From NCBI GenBank assembly GCA_002354805.1, contig DEMH01000006.1, forward strand, positions 1 through 64,000: DNA of 64,000 nucleotides, read 5' to 3'. Below, piece after piece: positions 35,132 through 44,642 of the stretch. The position numbers and the translations under genes were made by a program. Under the pieces are notes generated by a model. That model saw only the letters and a list, made by a program, of their open reading frames with translations. It did no database searches and was not told where the DNA came from. Origin of the DNA: Gammaproteobacteria bacterium UBA2675. Lineage in GTDB: Bacteria > Pseudomonadota > Gammaproteobacteria > Pseudomonadales > Pseudohongiellaceae. Each line of letters opens with the position of its first letter. The first letter of the stretch is position 1.

Positions 35132-36931
35132 ATGTCAGTTGCCCAGCAGTTTGAAGCTCTGCAGCAGGTGCTTCGCGATGCCGATATCAGTGTCATGTTC
35201 CAACCTATTGTGTCGGGGCTGGAAAAGAAGATCGTTGGGTATGAGGCCCTGAGTCGTGGGCCGTCCAACAGCCCATTGCACTCACCGTTGACACTTTTCT
35301 CGACGGCCAGATATTTCGGGCTGTTGACCGAGCTTGAGATGCTGTGCCGTGCCAAGGCCATTTTTGCATTCGCGCAGCATCAGTTCGAAGGGTTGTTGTT
35401 TATCAATGTCTCACCGGAGAGTCTGCTGGAACAGCAGCACCCGTCCGGTCGAACGCTGGAGCTGGTCAAACAGGCGGGCATGACCGCCAACCGTCTGGTT
35501 ATCGAATTGACCGAACATGCGCCAATCGACAATGTGGGTTTGCTGCAGAACGCATTGCATCACTATCGCAGCATGGGTTTTGCCATTGCCATCGACGATC
35601 TTGGGGCAGGCTATTCGGGACTTCGTTTGTGGACCGAGCTGAAACCAGAGTACGTCAAAATTGACAGGCACTTTATCAACGGCATCCATAAGGACACCGT
35701 CAAGCGTGAATTCGTTGGTTCAATTCTGACCATGGCAAAAGCATCGCGATCCCACATTATTGCAGAGGGTGTAGAGCATTCTGAGGAATTCAATACGCTG
35801 GCGGAGATGGGCGTGGAGTGGATGCAGGGCTACTGGTTCGAACGTCCCTCGCACTGCCCTCAATTGACACACGCAGCGCTTGGTCAGCAGCTTGATGCGG
35901 TGGAGCGCAGTGACGGCCAGGCCGGCGGTCTTCATAGCCTGGTGATTCCTGTTGCGGGTGTGCATCATCGTGAGAGAGTGGTCGATGTCTTGCAGCGCTT
36001 TCAGCGTCAGCCCAGTCTTAACAGTCTGGCGGTGCTGGATGACAATAACGTGCCATTGGGGTCTGTCCACTGCCACGCGCTGAGTCAGGTGATGCTCAAG
36101 CCCTACGCGATGGAATTGCATGGTAGAAAACCCATTGCCCAGATGCTTGCGTCAGATTCCCTGATAGTAGATGTCCAGCAGAGTCTGCAGCGCGTCAGTC
36201 GGCTGTTGACCAGCCGTGCCCGGCAACGCCTGGAAGAAGATTTTATCATCACCGATGCCGGTCAATATGCCGGACTTGGCCGTGTGATTGATGTTCTTCG
36301 ACAGATAACCGAACTTCAGGTGAGGCAGGCGCAATCCGCCAACCCCCTGACTTTGCTGCCGGGTAATGTGTCCATTCATGAGTGTCTGGATCGATTGCTA
36401 AAAGGAAAGCTGGCGGCGCGACTGTGTTACATCGACATCGACTCATTCAAGCCCTTTAATGATATCTATGGTTACGGCAAAGGAGATGAAATCCTGCTGG
36501 GGCTTGCTCAGATACTTAAGTCTATATGTGACCCCGATTGCGACTTTGTGGGTCATATTGGTGGCGACGACTTTATGCTGGTGTTACGTAGCGACGACTG
36601 GCATGAAAGACTGGACAAACTGAACGTTCAGTTTCAGCAATTGTGTCGGCGTCTGTATCGCAGTGAACACCTGACAGCAAACGGGTTTGAGGCGCCTGAT
36701 CGCGACGGAAACTGGCGCACTCATCCGCTACTCAATCTTTCCATTGGTGTACTTGATCTGACGAGTGAAGAAGCGCCAGGTGTAACAGCAGAGTTGCTGG
36801 CGGAGTATGCCTCAAACAATAAACACCTTGCCAAAAAGCGTCAGGGCTTCAGTGTAGAGATCAGCCCCCTGCAGGGGGCTGACTCTCACAGGGGGCATGG
36901 CATCAGGGTGTCGCATCCGCACCTGGTTTGA
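35132..36931 (+). CDS. EAL-CBS-GGDEF c-di-GMP turnover protein
   Basis: About 599 residues from the ATG at 35132; an ATG at 35084 lies in the palindrome and lacks a ribosome-binding site. Domains in order: EAL (about 5-250; YEALSRG, ELTEH, DDLGAGYSGL, KIDRHF, AEGVEH all present), a paired CBS module (about 275-385), and GGDEF (about 420-585). The GGDEF motif reads GGDDF and the inhibitory-site Arg of RxxD is missing. This points to a phosphodiesterase in which the GGDEF and CBS parts sense nucleotides, though cyclase activity is not excluded. No membrane helix. The last residues after the GGDEF domain run over a 22-base palindrome and overlap the convergent MFS gene by 29 bases. Confidence 0.88.
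   Translation: MSVAQQFEALQQVLRDADISVMFQPIVSGLEKKIVGYEALSRGPSNSPLHSPLTLFSTARYFGLLTELEMLCRAKAIFAFAQHQFEGLLFINVSPESLLEQQHPSGRTLELVKQAGMTANRLVIELTEHAPIDNVGLLQNALHHYRSMGFAIAIDDLGAGYSGLRLWTELKPEYVKIDRHFINGIHKDTVKREFVGSILTMAKASRSHIIAEGVEHSEEFNTLAEMGVEWMQGYWFERPSHCPQLTHAALGQQLDAVERSDGQAGGLHSLVIPVAGVHHRERVVDVLQRFQRQPSLNSLAVLDDNNVPLGSVHCHALSQVMLKPYAMELHGRKPIAQMLASDSLIVDVQQSLQRVSRLLTSRARQRLEEDFIITDAGQYAGLGRVIDVLRQITELQVRQAQSANPLTLLPGNVSIHECLDRLLKGKLAARLCYIDIDSFKPFNDIYGYGKGDEILLGLAQILKSICDPDCDFVGHIGGDDFMLVLRSDDWHERLDKLNVQFQQLCRRLYRSEHLTANGFEAPDRDGNWRTHPLLNLSIGVLDLTSEEAPGVTAELLAEYASNNKHLAKKRQGFSVEISPLQGADSHRGHGIRVSHPHLV
36861..36882. terminator. 22-base perfect palindrome at the 3' end
   Basis: TCAGCCCCCTG followed by its exact reverse complement, inside the C-terminal codons of the EAL-CBS-GGDEF gene and just past the convergent MFS stop. 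It can form a strong GC hairpin in either transcript but lacks a T-run, so factor-independent termination is uncertain. Confidence 0.45.
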
Positions 36932-38150
36932 CCTGCGCCGACTGTACCGTCGTGGCAAGCAATAGCTTTCGTACGGCAAGTATCAACGGCAGCATCACTG
37001 CAAAAAAGCTGACCACCAGCATGGCGCCGACAGCATTCAGCGCAAAAGCGACACCGTGATCCTGCGCCAACAGTCCCATCAAGGGACCGGCCACGATAAA
37101 TCCAAATCGGAATATCAGGCTGTTCAGTGAATTGACTGTTGCGCGGAATCTGCCCGGGATTCGACGATTCAGGGCATTTACCAGGATAACCTGGCTCAGG
37201 CCTCTGGATAAAAACAGGACAAATCCGAACAGGATTCCGACCCAGCCACTCAGCCAGGCCATGCCAAATATTCCGATGATCGGCAAGACCCCCAGCGTGC
37301 AAAGCGCTGCAACCGGTCCGGCTCGCCTTTCCAGCTCGTAACCCAGTTTGCTGGCGATGGCCACCGTCATGCTCTGTGCAAACCAGAGCATCCCGAACAC
37401 TGCCAGTGACAGGCCCATGCTGTCCCAGAAGGGTTGCACCAGCCAGGCGACCAGTACCGTAGCCAGGTTGTATACGGGAAGGGCGAAGAAGACCATTTTT
37501 AATATCGGATCACCTTTGGCCAGGTGTCGCCAGATATCCGCCAGACTGACGACACGTTTTCCGTTGCCATCTTCTTCAGTGACAGGTGGTTCCGTAATGG
37601 TGAGTGCCATCCACAGACAAACCCAGGCTGTCATCGACTGTGCCAGAATCATCACATCGAAGGACACCATGGCCAGGGCGCCGCCCAGCAGCGCTCCCAG
37701 TGCTTCGGCGCTAGACTTCATGAAACCCAGATGAGCAACGCTGTATATGTGATCGTTGTCTTCTGCAGCCAGCGCCTTTTCACTGTCGTACAACAGGGCA
37801 AGGTCAGCTCCTGATATCATGCTGACCGCAACCGCCATCAGGATTTCAAAGTACAACAGGCCCCAGAAGTCGGTGGCAAAGTTAAGCCAGATGTATCCCA
37901 GGGCATGCGCAGCAGCACCAATGATCAATACCAGTCGGCGACCTAGCAGGTCGGCCAGATACCCCGATGGCGCTTCCATCACCACAATGAATGCAGCATA
38001 GATTGCCTGCAGATAAAACACCTCTGCCAGTGTCAATCCGCGACTCTGGAACAATGGCACCAGCACCGGCACAATCAGCATGAACATGTGAAAGAAAGCC
38101 AGTGCATACACGACCTTGATGTTTCTTCGTAATTGATTTTCCATCATCAA
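36903..38150 (-). CDS. MFS transporter
   Basis: A 415-residue inner-membrane protein with about twelve helices. The loop between helices 2 and 3 has the MFS signature in the form GYLADLLGRRLVL, and PSGYLAD precedes it. Substrate unknown. Its start is close to the strong minus-strand terminator at 38192-38231, so it must have its own promoter just downstream of that terminator. Its end overlaps the EAL-CBS-GGDEF gene by 29 bases. Confidence 0.88.
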   Translation of the reverse strand: MMMENQLRRNIKVVYALAFFHMFMLIVPVLVPLFQSRGLTLAEVFYLQAIYAAFIVVMEAPSGYLADLLGRRLVLIIGAAAHALGYIWLNFATDFWGLLYFEILMAVAVSMISGADLALLYDSEKALAAEDNDHIYSVAHLGFMKSSAEALGALLGGALAMVSFDVMILAQSMTAWVCLWMALTITEPPVTEEDGNGKRVVSLADIWRHLAKGDPILKMVFFALPVYNLATVLVAWLVQPFWDSMGLSLAVFGMLWFAQSMTVAIASKLGYELERRAGPVAALCTLGVLPIIGIFGMAWLSGWVGILFGFVLFLSRGLSQVILVNALNRRIPGRFRATVNSLNSLIFRFGFIVAGPLMGLLAQDHGVAFALNAVGAMLVVSFFAVMLPLILAVRKLLLATTVQSAQVKPGADATP

Positions 38151-38191
38151 TCTCTTCTTATCCTGAACTACCGTTCATTATTTTTATGGCC

Positions 38192-38231
38192 AAAAAAAAG
38201 GCCCCTGAATCGACTTAACTCAGGGGCCTTT
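38192..38231 (-). terminator. strong minus-strand terminator
   Basis: Read on the minus strand: AAAGGCCCCTGA, a short loop, TCAGGGGCCTTT and a run of eight T. It stops transcription coming from the right, where only the short unit at 38264-38487 lies, so it implies that this unit is transcribed. Confidence 0.9.
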
Positions 38232-38263
38232 CTGTTGACCGTTGGTCTGAAGTGTTATCAGAA

Positions 38264-38470
38264 CTACGTCGTCGGGCGGACCTCCCGGCTAATCTTCATC
38301 GTGCGCACACACGCCTGTGGCATGGACAGCAGATTGCGCTGTGCACGACGAGCATGAATGCGGTTGGAAATCTGGGATTTACTGAACCAGCACGCAGCAG
38401 CCAGCAGCAGGACTTCCTGCAGGTGAGCGCTATATTGATTGCGTGTGGTGTTCATGAAAGTTATTACCAT
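38264..38470 (-). CDS. possible 68-residue protein in a hidden transcription unit
   Basis: A short basic frame between rdgC and the MFS gene; starts at 38470 (68 residues) or 38455 (63 residues). Neither ATG has a clear ribosome-binding site, so the transcript could instead be a small RNA. What supports expression is the context: a near-consensus promoter at 38494-38521 and a strong terminator at 38192-38231, giving an RNA of about 290 nt. The predicted peptide has a hydrophobic patch (EVLLLAAACWF) followed by an Arg-rich segment; no family recognised. Confidence 0.4.
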   Translation of the reverse strand: MVITFMNTTRNQYSAHLQEVLLLAAACWFSKSQISNRIHARRAQRNLLSMPQACVRTMKISREVRPTT

Positions 38471-38493
38471 GACTGGATCTGTTGATGCTGCGC

Positions 38494-38521
38494 ATTTTAT
38501 GCCTGTAATTTTTCCTGTCAA
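38494..38521 (-). promoter_or_regulatory. near-consensus sigma70 promoter of the hidden unit
   Basis: On the minus strand: TTGACA (38521-38516), a 16-base spacer, TAAAAT (38499-38494). The -35 is perfect and the -10 has five of six matches. The expected start of RNA is near 38487. Confidence 0.7.
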
Positions 38522-38628
38522 CAAATGCGTGACGCAAATTTCCATGGCAATTCATTTGTGTGATTCCAATCACTTTCCAGTACAATGCCAGCCTCGATTA
38601 ATCTGGCAAGAAAGTAGGACTGGGTTTC

Positions 38629-39552
38629 ATGTGGTTTAAAAATATTCGTCTTTATGCACTGGCTGATGACTTCACACTGACGACAGATGCGCTGGCAGAA
38701 GCCGTCGCGCAGCATGCCTTTCGCCCCTGCAGTGCCGGTGAGCGCAGCGCCGCTGGCTGGGTAAACCCGGTCGCTCCCAACCGTGATGATGATCGGTCGA
38801 CTGTGCTGACTCATGAACTCGGTAACTACGTGCTGGTCTGTCTTCGCAAACAGGAGAAGATACTGCCTGCCGCTGTCGTTAATGAGGAGGCCGATAACCG
38901 CGTCCAGGAGATTGAAACGCGAGATGATCGCAAGGTCTACCGCAAGGAAAAGTTGCAGATCAAGGATGATGTGGTGGCGGATCTGTTGCCGCGAGCTTTC
39001 AGCCGGCACCGTGTGCTGCATGCCTATATTGATCTGAAGCAGCGTCTGTTAGTCGTCAACACCAGCAGTGCTGCCCAGGCAGAGGAACTGATTTCCTCGC
39101 TGCGTGATGCCCTGGGTTCGTTTCCGGTACGTCTGCTGGATGTTAACGATTCACCAATGGCAGTCATGACCGGCTGGCTGCGGGACGGCCATGGCTCAGA
39201 CGGTTTTCAGATTGACCAGGACTGCGAGCTTATCAACCCACTTGAAGATGGCAATGTCATACGTTGCAAGTCACAGGACCTGACCGCAGAGGAAGTAACT
39301 GTGCATCTTGAGGCAGGCAAACAGGTTAAAAAGCTGGGTGTAGTGTGGAACGAGGCGGTGAGTTGTCATGTATCAGCGGATCTGACCCTCAGTCGAGTCC
39401 GGTTTGAGGATATGGTGCTCGAAAAAGCCCGAGAGGCTGATGCCGAGGACGCTGCCCAACAGTTTGATCAGGACTTTGCCGTGATGACCCTGGTTGTCAG
39501 CGACCTGAGTCAGTCACTTGTTAAGGCCTTTGGCGGTAGTAAACAGCAGTAA
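38629..39552 (+). CDS. rdgC: recombination-associated protein RdgC
   Basis: A 307-residue nucleoid-associated protein of the RdgC family. It forms ring-shaped dimers around double-stranded DNA and limits RecA-driven recombination. The N-terminus MWFKNIRLYAL and the blocks PCSAGERSAAGWVNP and LHAYIDLKQRLLVVNTSSAAQAEEL are family hallmarks; length equals E. coli RdgC. Neighbours are unrelated. A 244-base gap without recognisable genes separates it from the RND operon. Confidence 0.95.
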   Translation: MWFKNIRLYALADDFTLTTDALAEAVAQHAFRPCSAGERSAAGWVNPVAPNRDDDRSTVLTHELGNYVLVCLRKQEKILPAAVVNEEADNRVQEIETRDDRKVYRKEKLQIKDDVVADLLPRAFSRHRVLHAYIDLKQRLLVVNTSSAAQAEELISSLRDALGSFPVRLLDVNDSPMAVMTGWLRDGHGSDGFQIDQDCELINPLEDGNVIRCKSQDLTAEEVTVHLEAGKQVKKLGVVWNEAVSCHVSADLTLSRVRFEDMVLEKAREADAEDAAQQFDQDFAVMTLVVSDLSQSLVKAFGGSKQQ

Positions 39553-39796
39553 TCGCGAGAAGTTTACAATCTGGCGCGCAAAAAAGGTTGTTCATCGACT
39601 ACAGGACTTTTGGCACTGGTATACGAATAAACAGTGGTTGTAGTGTGTAGCATCAATACTTATGGGTAATAGTCACCCCTGCAGAATTCGCGGTATAAGG
39701 GTGTGACATCGCGCAATAACAATTCCAATCGCATCGCTACTCGCAAGTTCGCCGAATTCACTTCTATTAGCTATTCAGTTTTCAGGACCTTGCTCT

Positions 39797-40990
39797 ATGA
39801 ATGAACCTGCCGTTTCCAATCAATCTTTGTGGCTGCGACGCCTTTTGCCGCCAGTCATCGTGGTGGGAGCTATTGCGCTGGCAGTAGCGCTGGTGTCCTT
39901 GCGTCCTCAACCAGAGAGTGTTGCTGCTGAAGAGCGGGTTGTGCCGGTGCAGACCATGACGGTCGCGCGCAGTGACCTGCCAATTGTCATCCAGTCGCAG
40001 GGTACGGTCATACCCCGTACCGAAACTACCCTGGTCGCAGAAGTTTCCGGCATGGTGCGTTCGGTGTCGGACAAACTTGTATCAGGTGGCTATGTGCGCC
40101 AGGGAGAAGTGCTGGTCATACTGGATGATGCTGACTATCAGGTAACTGTTTCTCAGGCCGAGGCGAATCTGCTCTCGGCTGAAGCGCAGCTGACCCAGGA
40201 GCAGGCCCAGGCTGATCAGGCGGCGCGTGAGTGGGACCTGTCAGGCCGCCCGCGTGAAAACGCGCCATTGCTCGCGTTGCGTACCCCATTTCTTAAAGAA
40301 GCCCAGGCACGAGTGCTGCTGGCGGAATCCGAACTGGCACGGGCGCAGCGGCAACTGGAACGGACACGGATTCGCGCGCCTTATGATGCGCTGGTACGCG
40401 AAAAGCTGGTGGACGTAGGCCAGTACCTCGGCGCGGGTTCTCAGGTGGCCGAGGTATTTGCCACCGACTACGCGGAAATCCGTCTGCCACTAAGTGCAAA
40501 TGATCTGGCATGGCTGGATTTGCCGATGCCTGGACAATCACTGAGCCGCGAGACCGTTCCCGTTGAACTGCGTGCTGAGGTCGCCGGTGAACAGCAAAAG
40601 TGGCGCGCGAGCATCGTGCGGACTGAAGCTGTCGTCGACAGCAGCAGCCGGATGTACTACGCCGTTGCCCGTATTCAGGATCCTTACCGTCTTTCATCGG
40701 GTGGCACGAATACCCCGCTGCTTGCAGGTACCTTTGTCAGTGCAAGCCTGCAGGGACGTGTACTCTCCGGAGTCTACCGGGTGCCGCCGGCTGCGATGAC
40801 CAATGACAACCAGGTGATGGTCATGGATCAGGAGCAGCGTTTGCGTCTGCGCCCGGTTACGATCATTCATGCCGATACCAACTGGTTGTATGTGGAAGAG
40901 GGCATTCAGCAGGGTGACCAGGTTATTGTGTCGCCGGTGCGTGTCCCTGTTGATGGTATGCGAGTCAATCCGGTGCAGGTTGCATCATGA
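39797..40990 (+). CDS. RND efflux periplasmic adaptor (HlyD/MFP family)
   Basis: A 397-residue membrane-fusion protein that links an RND pump to an outer-membrane channel. Seen: an N-terminal membrane anchor (about 14-34), a barrel-sandwich/lipoyl half (VIPRTETTLVAEVSGMVRSV), an alpha-helical hairpin rich in Ala and Gln (about 115-185), the second lipoyl half (TRIRAPYDALVREKLVDVGQYL), and a beta-barrel domain. Its stop overlaps the start of the transporter gene by four bases (ATGA), so the two are translated together. No outer-membrane TolC-type gene is adjacent. Confidence 0.92.
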   Translation: MNEPAVSNQSLWLRRLLPPVIVVGAIALAVALVSLRPQPESVAAEERVVPVQTMTVARSDLPIVIQSQGTVIPRTETTLVAEVSGMVRSVSDKLVSGGYVRQGEVLVILDDADYQVTVSQAEANLLSAEAQLTQEQAQADQAAREWDLSGRPRENAPLLALRTPFLKEAQARVLLAESELARAQRQLERTRIRAPYDALVREKLVDVGQYLGAGSQVAEVFATDYAEIRLPLSANDLAWLDLPMPGQSLSRETVPVELRAEVAGEQQKWRASIVRTEAVVDSSSRMYYAVARIQDPYRLSSGGTNTPLLAGTFVSASLQGRVLSGVYRVPPAAMTNDNQVMVMDQEQRLRLRPVTIIHADTNWLYVEEGIQQGDQVIVSPVRVPVDGMRVNPVQVAS

Positions 40991-43900
40991 AATCAATCCC
41001 TGAAACTGAACACAAGGGCATGATTGCCTGGTTCTGCGCCAACAGCGTAGCTGCCAATCTGCTCATGCTGTTTATTCTGTGTGCCGGTGTCGCATCGGTA
41101 TTTTTTATCAAGATTCAGGTGTTTCCCGAATTTGAAACCCGCACCATCAATGCATCAATGGCCTACCCGGGCGCAGCGCCAGAGGAAGTGGAACTGGCCA
41201 TTGTCATTCCCATTGAAGAGGCCATCCAGGATCTCAGCGGCGTAAATCGACTGCGCTCCACGGCCCGGGAAGGATCGGGTAATGTCTCGATTGAGGTCGC
41301 CAGTGGTTACGACGTGACCGAGCTGCTGAACGAAGTTAAAAGCCGCATTGATCGAATCTCGACTTTCCCCAATGGTGTCGAACGCCCATTCGTCCGCGAA
41401 ATTGAAATGGTACAGCCAGTGCTGCAGATTTCCGTATCGGGCGACCTGGGCGATCGCGCGTTGAAAACGCTGACACAATCGATTCGCGACGATGTCCTGC
41501 TTTTGCCAGAAGTCAGTCAGGCGCAGATACAGGGTGATCGCGACTATGAAATAGCAATCGAGGTCTCTGAACATACGCTGCGGGAATATGGTCTGACGCT
41601 GGCGCAGGTAGCGTCGGCAGTTCGCGCCGGGTCAATCGATGTGCCGGGCGGTGCCATTCGCACCGAAAACGGACGCATTCAGTTGCGGACCCAGCAACAG
41701 GCCTACACTGGGCGCGAGTTCGGCGAGATCGTGTTGCGGACCAACCCCGATGGCAGCCGCCTGCTGGTGCGCGATATTGCCACCGTGACGGATGGCTTTG
41801 TCGAGACAGAGAACTTTTCGCGCTTCGATGGTGAGCGTGCCCTGAACATTCAGGTGATGGTGACGCCCGAGCAGAGCGTACTCGAAGTAGAGCGCGCGGT
41901 GATGGAGTACATTGAACGCAACGAAGGGACTTTTCCGCCCGGCGTAAACATCGATACCTGGGGCAGCAATGCCTTTTACCTGAAAGGCCAGCTCAATATG
42001 ATGCTGGGCAATCTGGTGATGGGTGCCGTACTGGTGTTTCTGGTACTGACTACCTTTCTGCGCCTGAACATAGCCTTGTGGGTAATGGTGGGTATTCCAG
42101 TGGCGTTTTTTGGCGCCATCTGGTTGATGCCGCTCGGGCCTTTCCCGGTCGACATCAATATGATCAGTCTGTTTGGTCTGATATTGGTGCTGGGTATTGT
42201 TGTTGACGATGCCATCATTACCGCCGAGAGTGTGCATTCCGAGGTGTCGGAGAACGGGCACTCTCTGGACAATGTAGTGGCAGGGGTCAAGCGGGTGGCT
42301 GTGCCTGCCACTTTTGGTGTTCTGACGACCATCGCGGCATTTGCGCCCATGCTGCTGGTTGGGGGGCAGGTCGCTCCATTTTTTGAAGCGATTGGCATGG
42401 TAGTGATCCTGTGCCTGCTGTTTTCACTGATTGAATCCAAGCTGATTCTGCCGGCCCACCTGGCGCATTCAAAGATCGGTCGCAAACCGAAAAGTAAACG
42501 CAGCTGGCTGGAGCGCTATCAGGAGTGGGTGGCAGCCGGCCTGTCCCGGTTCATCAGTAATGTCTATCGTCCGGCTTTGGAGAAAGTGCTTGCAGCGCGC
42601 TATGTAGCGGTGGCTGGTTTTCTTGGCCTGCTGATTATCAGCGGCGGAATGATTGCCGGCGGTGTTGTGCGGTTTGAGTTTTTCCCCAATATCCCCAGCG
42701 ACTTCATTCAGGCAGAGCTCACCATGAATGAAGGTGCCTCGTTCCAGGCGCGTAATGACGCACTGACGCGAATGGAAAGCGGCATACTCGGGCTCAATGA
42801 CGAGTTTGATGGCGAGCGGCCGGTGGATCACGTCGCTGTGTTTACCAGCGGCGATCTCGGCGGTTCCCTGCTGGTTGAGCTGACCAAGGCGGAAGAACGT
42901 TCGGTGTCGCCGATGGAAATTGAGCAGCGCTGGCGTGAGCGGGTAGGTGAGATACCTGGCGCTCAGGAGATCCGCTTCTTCTCCAGTACCAGTGCTGGTG
43001 GTGGCACCCCCATCAATCTGCGGCTCACCGGTACCGACTATGAACAGTTGGAGCTGGCAGCCAATGCGCTTCAGCAAAAACTTTCTGAATATGCCGGCGT
43101 GTTTGACGTCAACAACTCCTATAGCCGCGGCGGCAATGAAATTAAACTGCAGATCAAACCCGGAGCCGAGCAGCTCGGGCTAACCGCCAATACCATGGGC
43201 ACACAGGTGCGGCAGGCATTTTACGGCGAGGAGGCTCAGCGCCTGCTGCGTGGCCGTGACGAGCTGAAGGTCATGGTGCGCTACCCGGAAGCGGAGCGTA
43301 CATCAATCGCGAATCTGGAGAACATGCGGATTCGTGCTCAGGACGGTACTGAGGTACCTTTCAGTGAAGTGGCTGAAGTGGATGTCGGTCAGGGTTTTGC
43401 CACCATTACCCGAATCGACCGGGAACGCACAGTGACAGTTACCGCTGATGTCGATCCTGAGGTCGCCCAGTCCGGGACCATCATTCGCGACGTCATGAGT
43501 AATTACATTCCGGAGTTGCTGCGCACCTATCCGCAGGTCAACTTTGGGCTGGGTGGTGCCAGTGAGGAACAGGCTGAGTTGATTCAGCGTATAGCATTGT
43601 TCTTCATGGCAGCAATGTTCCTGATCTTTGCTCTGCTGGCGATTCCGCTGAGGTCCTATGTGCAGCCGCTGATCGTGATGTCAGTGATACCGTTTGGTGT
43701 CATCGGTGCGGTGATCGGACACCTGGTATTTGATGTGACGGTCAGCATGATGTCACTGTTTGGGCTGGTAGCGCTGGCAGGTGTGATCGTGAATGACAGT
43801 CTGATCATGGTGGACTTTGTGAACCGGGGACGGCGTGATGGTCAGTCAATCATTCAGGCGGTGCTGGATGCTGGTACCAGTCGCTTCCGTGCCATCCTGT

Positions 43901-44148
43901 TGACGACACTGACGACTTTTTTTGGTCTTTTGCCTATCATGTTCGAAACCAGTATGCAGGCTCAGCTGGTCAAACCCATGACATTGTCACTCGCGTTCGG
44001 TATCGCTTTCGGCACCATGCTGACGCTGTTCCTGATTCCGTGTCTGTATCTTATTCTTGATGATCTGACCCGCTGGTACTACGGGCGGCGCGCCTATCGG
44101 GAGAAAGTGCTGGGGTACTCGCCCGAGCAGGCCCGGGCGGGTCAATAA
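40987..44148 (+). CDS. RND family inner-membrane efflux transporter
   Basis: A 1053-residue proton-driven pump of the AcrB-type (HAE) RND family, with twelve membrane helices and two large periplasmic loops. The proton-relay Asp pair in helix 4 is seen in LGIVVDDAIITAES, and the second-half block FGLVALAGVIVNDSLIMVDF is typical. Length matches AcrB. The motif AYPGAAPEEVE near the start is a family constant. Substrate unknown; the adaptor precedes it with an ATGA overlap. The 3' end is convergent with a small periplasmic protein gene. Confidence 0.94.
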   Translation: MKSIPETEHKGMIAWFCANSVAANLLMLFILCAGVASVFFIKIQVFPEFETRTINASMAYPGAAPEEVELAIVIPIEEAIQDLSGVNRLRSTAREGSGNVSIEVASGYDVTELLNEVKSRIDRISTFPNGVERPFVREIEMVQPVLQISVSGDLGDRALKTLTQSIRDDVLLLPEVSQAQIQGDRDYEIAIEVSEHTLREYGLTLAQVASAVRAGSIDVPGGAIRTENGRIQLRTQQQAYTGREFGEIVLRTNPDGSRLLVRDIATVTDGFVETENFSRFDGERALNIQVMVTPEQSVLEVERAVMEYIERNEGTFPPGVNIDTWGSNAFYLKGQLNMMLGNLVMGAVLVFLVLTTFLRLNIALWVMVGIPVAFFGAIWLMPLGPFPVDINMISLFGLILVLGIVVDDAIITAESVHSEVSENGHSLDNVVAGVKRVAVPATFGVLTTIAAFAPMLLVGGQVAPFFEAIGMVVILCLLFSLIESKLILPAHLAHSKIGRKPKSKRSWLERYQEWVAAGLSRFISNVYRPALEKVLAARYVAVAGFLGLLIISGGMIAGGVVRFEFFPNIPSDFIQAELTMNEGASFQARNDALTRMESGILGLNDEFDGERPVDHVAVFTSGDLGGSLLVELTKAEERSVSPMEIEQRWRERVGEIPGAQEIRFFSSTSAGGGTPINLRLTGTDYEQLELAANALQQKLSEYAGVFDVNNSYSRGGNEIKLQIKPGAEQLGLTANTMGTQVRQAFYGEEAQRLLRGRDELKVMVRYPEAERTSIANLENMRIRAQDGTEVPFSEVAEVDVGQGFATITRIDRERTVTVTADVDPEVAQSGTIIRDVMSNYIPELLRTYPQVNFGLGGASEEQAELIQRIALFFMAAMFLIFALLAIPLRSYVQPLIVMSVIPFGVIGAVIGHLVFDVTVSMMSLFGLVALAGVIVNDSLIMVDFVNRGRRDGQSIIQAVLDAGTSRFRAILLTTLTTFFGLLPIMFETSMQAQLVKPMTLSLAFGIAFGTMLTLFLIPCLYLILDDLTRWYYGRRAYREKVLGYSPEQARAGQ

Positions 44149-44165
44149 GCAGAGGAGTCTGTGCG

Positions 44166-44642
44166 TCAGGTGTTGTTCCAGCGCTGCCATTCAGCGATGA
44201 GCACACCGGCACAGTCCGCCGCCACTCGCTCAGCATCGAATCGACGCGCCGTACTGCCGGCCAGTCGACTCTGTTGCCAGATCAGCCTGTGTGGGCCGGT
44301 CGACTCCAGTTGCCAGTATTCCAGTGAGGTCGAGTAGGTCACTTCGTTGTCCTGCTGGCGGGCCTGCAGGGCGCAGACCAGATAGTCGCGGCTGGCTGCC
44401 TGGCGACGAATGCCCACCTCAGCAAGCTGCTCCTCGAATTCTTTGAGTGTCGACAGGCGAAAAGTTGTTTCATCCTGTTCGATATCAACCCAGTCCAGTA
44501 TCTGGACATACATGTCAAAGCGATCAACGTCCGCAAGCGCCAGGCCATTGCCGCGCGGAAACAATTGCGCATTGGCTTGCTGCAATGCTGGCAAAGCAAA
44601 CAGGCAGGCAGCCAGTGCTGATGTGATGAGGCTTCGATTCAT
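44166..44642 (-). CDS. small secreted protein of unknown function
   Basis: A 158-residue protein with a signal peptide (cleavage near ANA-QL, residue 25), so probably periplasmic. The mature part has an acidic first half, two cysteines (DYLVCALQ, AADCAGVL), and no domain I recognise. Convergent with the RND transporter, 17 bases apart. Codon use looks like that of its neighbours, so it is likely real. Confidence 0.7.
   Translation of the reverse strand: MNRSLITSALAACLFALPALQQANAQLFPRGNGLALADVDRFDMYVQILDWVDIEQDETTFRLSTLKEFEEQLAEVGIRRQAASRDYLVCALQARQQDNEVTYSTSLEYWQLESTGPHRLIWQQSRLAGSTARRFDAERVAADCAGVLIAEWQRWNNT

Noticed and set aside
38470..38545. upstream extension of the small minus-strand frame to 93 codons
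   Set aside because: It would begin upstream of the strong promoter at 38494-38521, so the transcript would not include it.
39553..39796. possible small gene or terminator between rdgC and the RND operon
   Set aside because: Only weak, imperfect inverted repeats and no coding frame with a ribosome-binding site.
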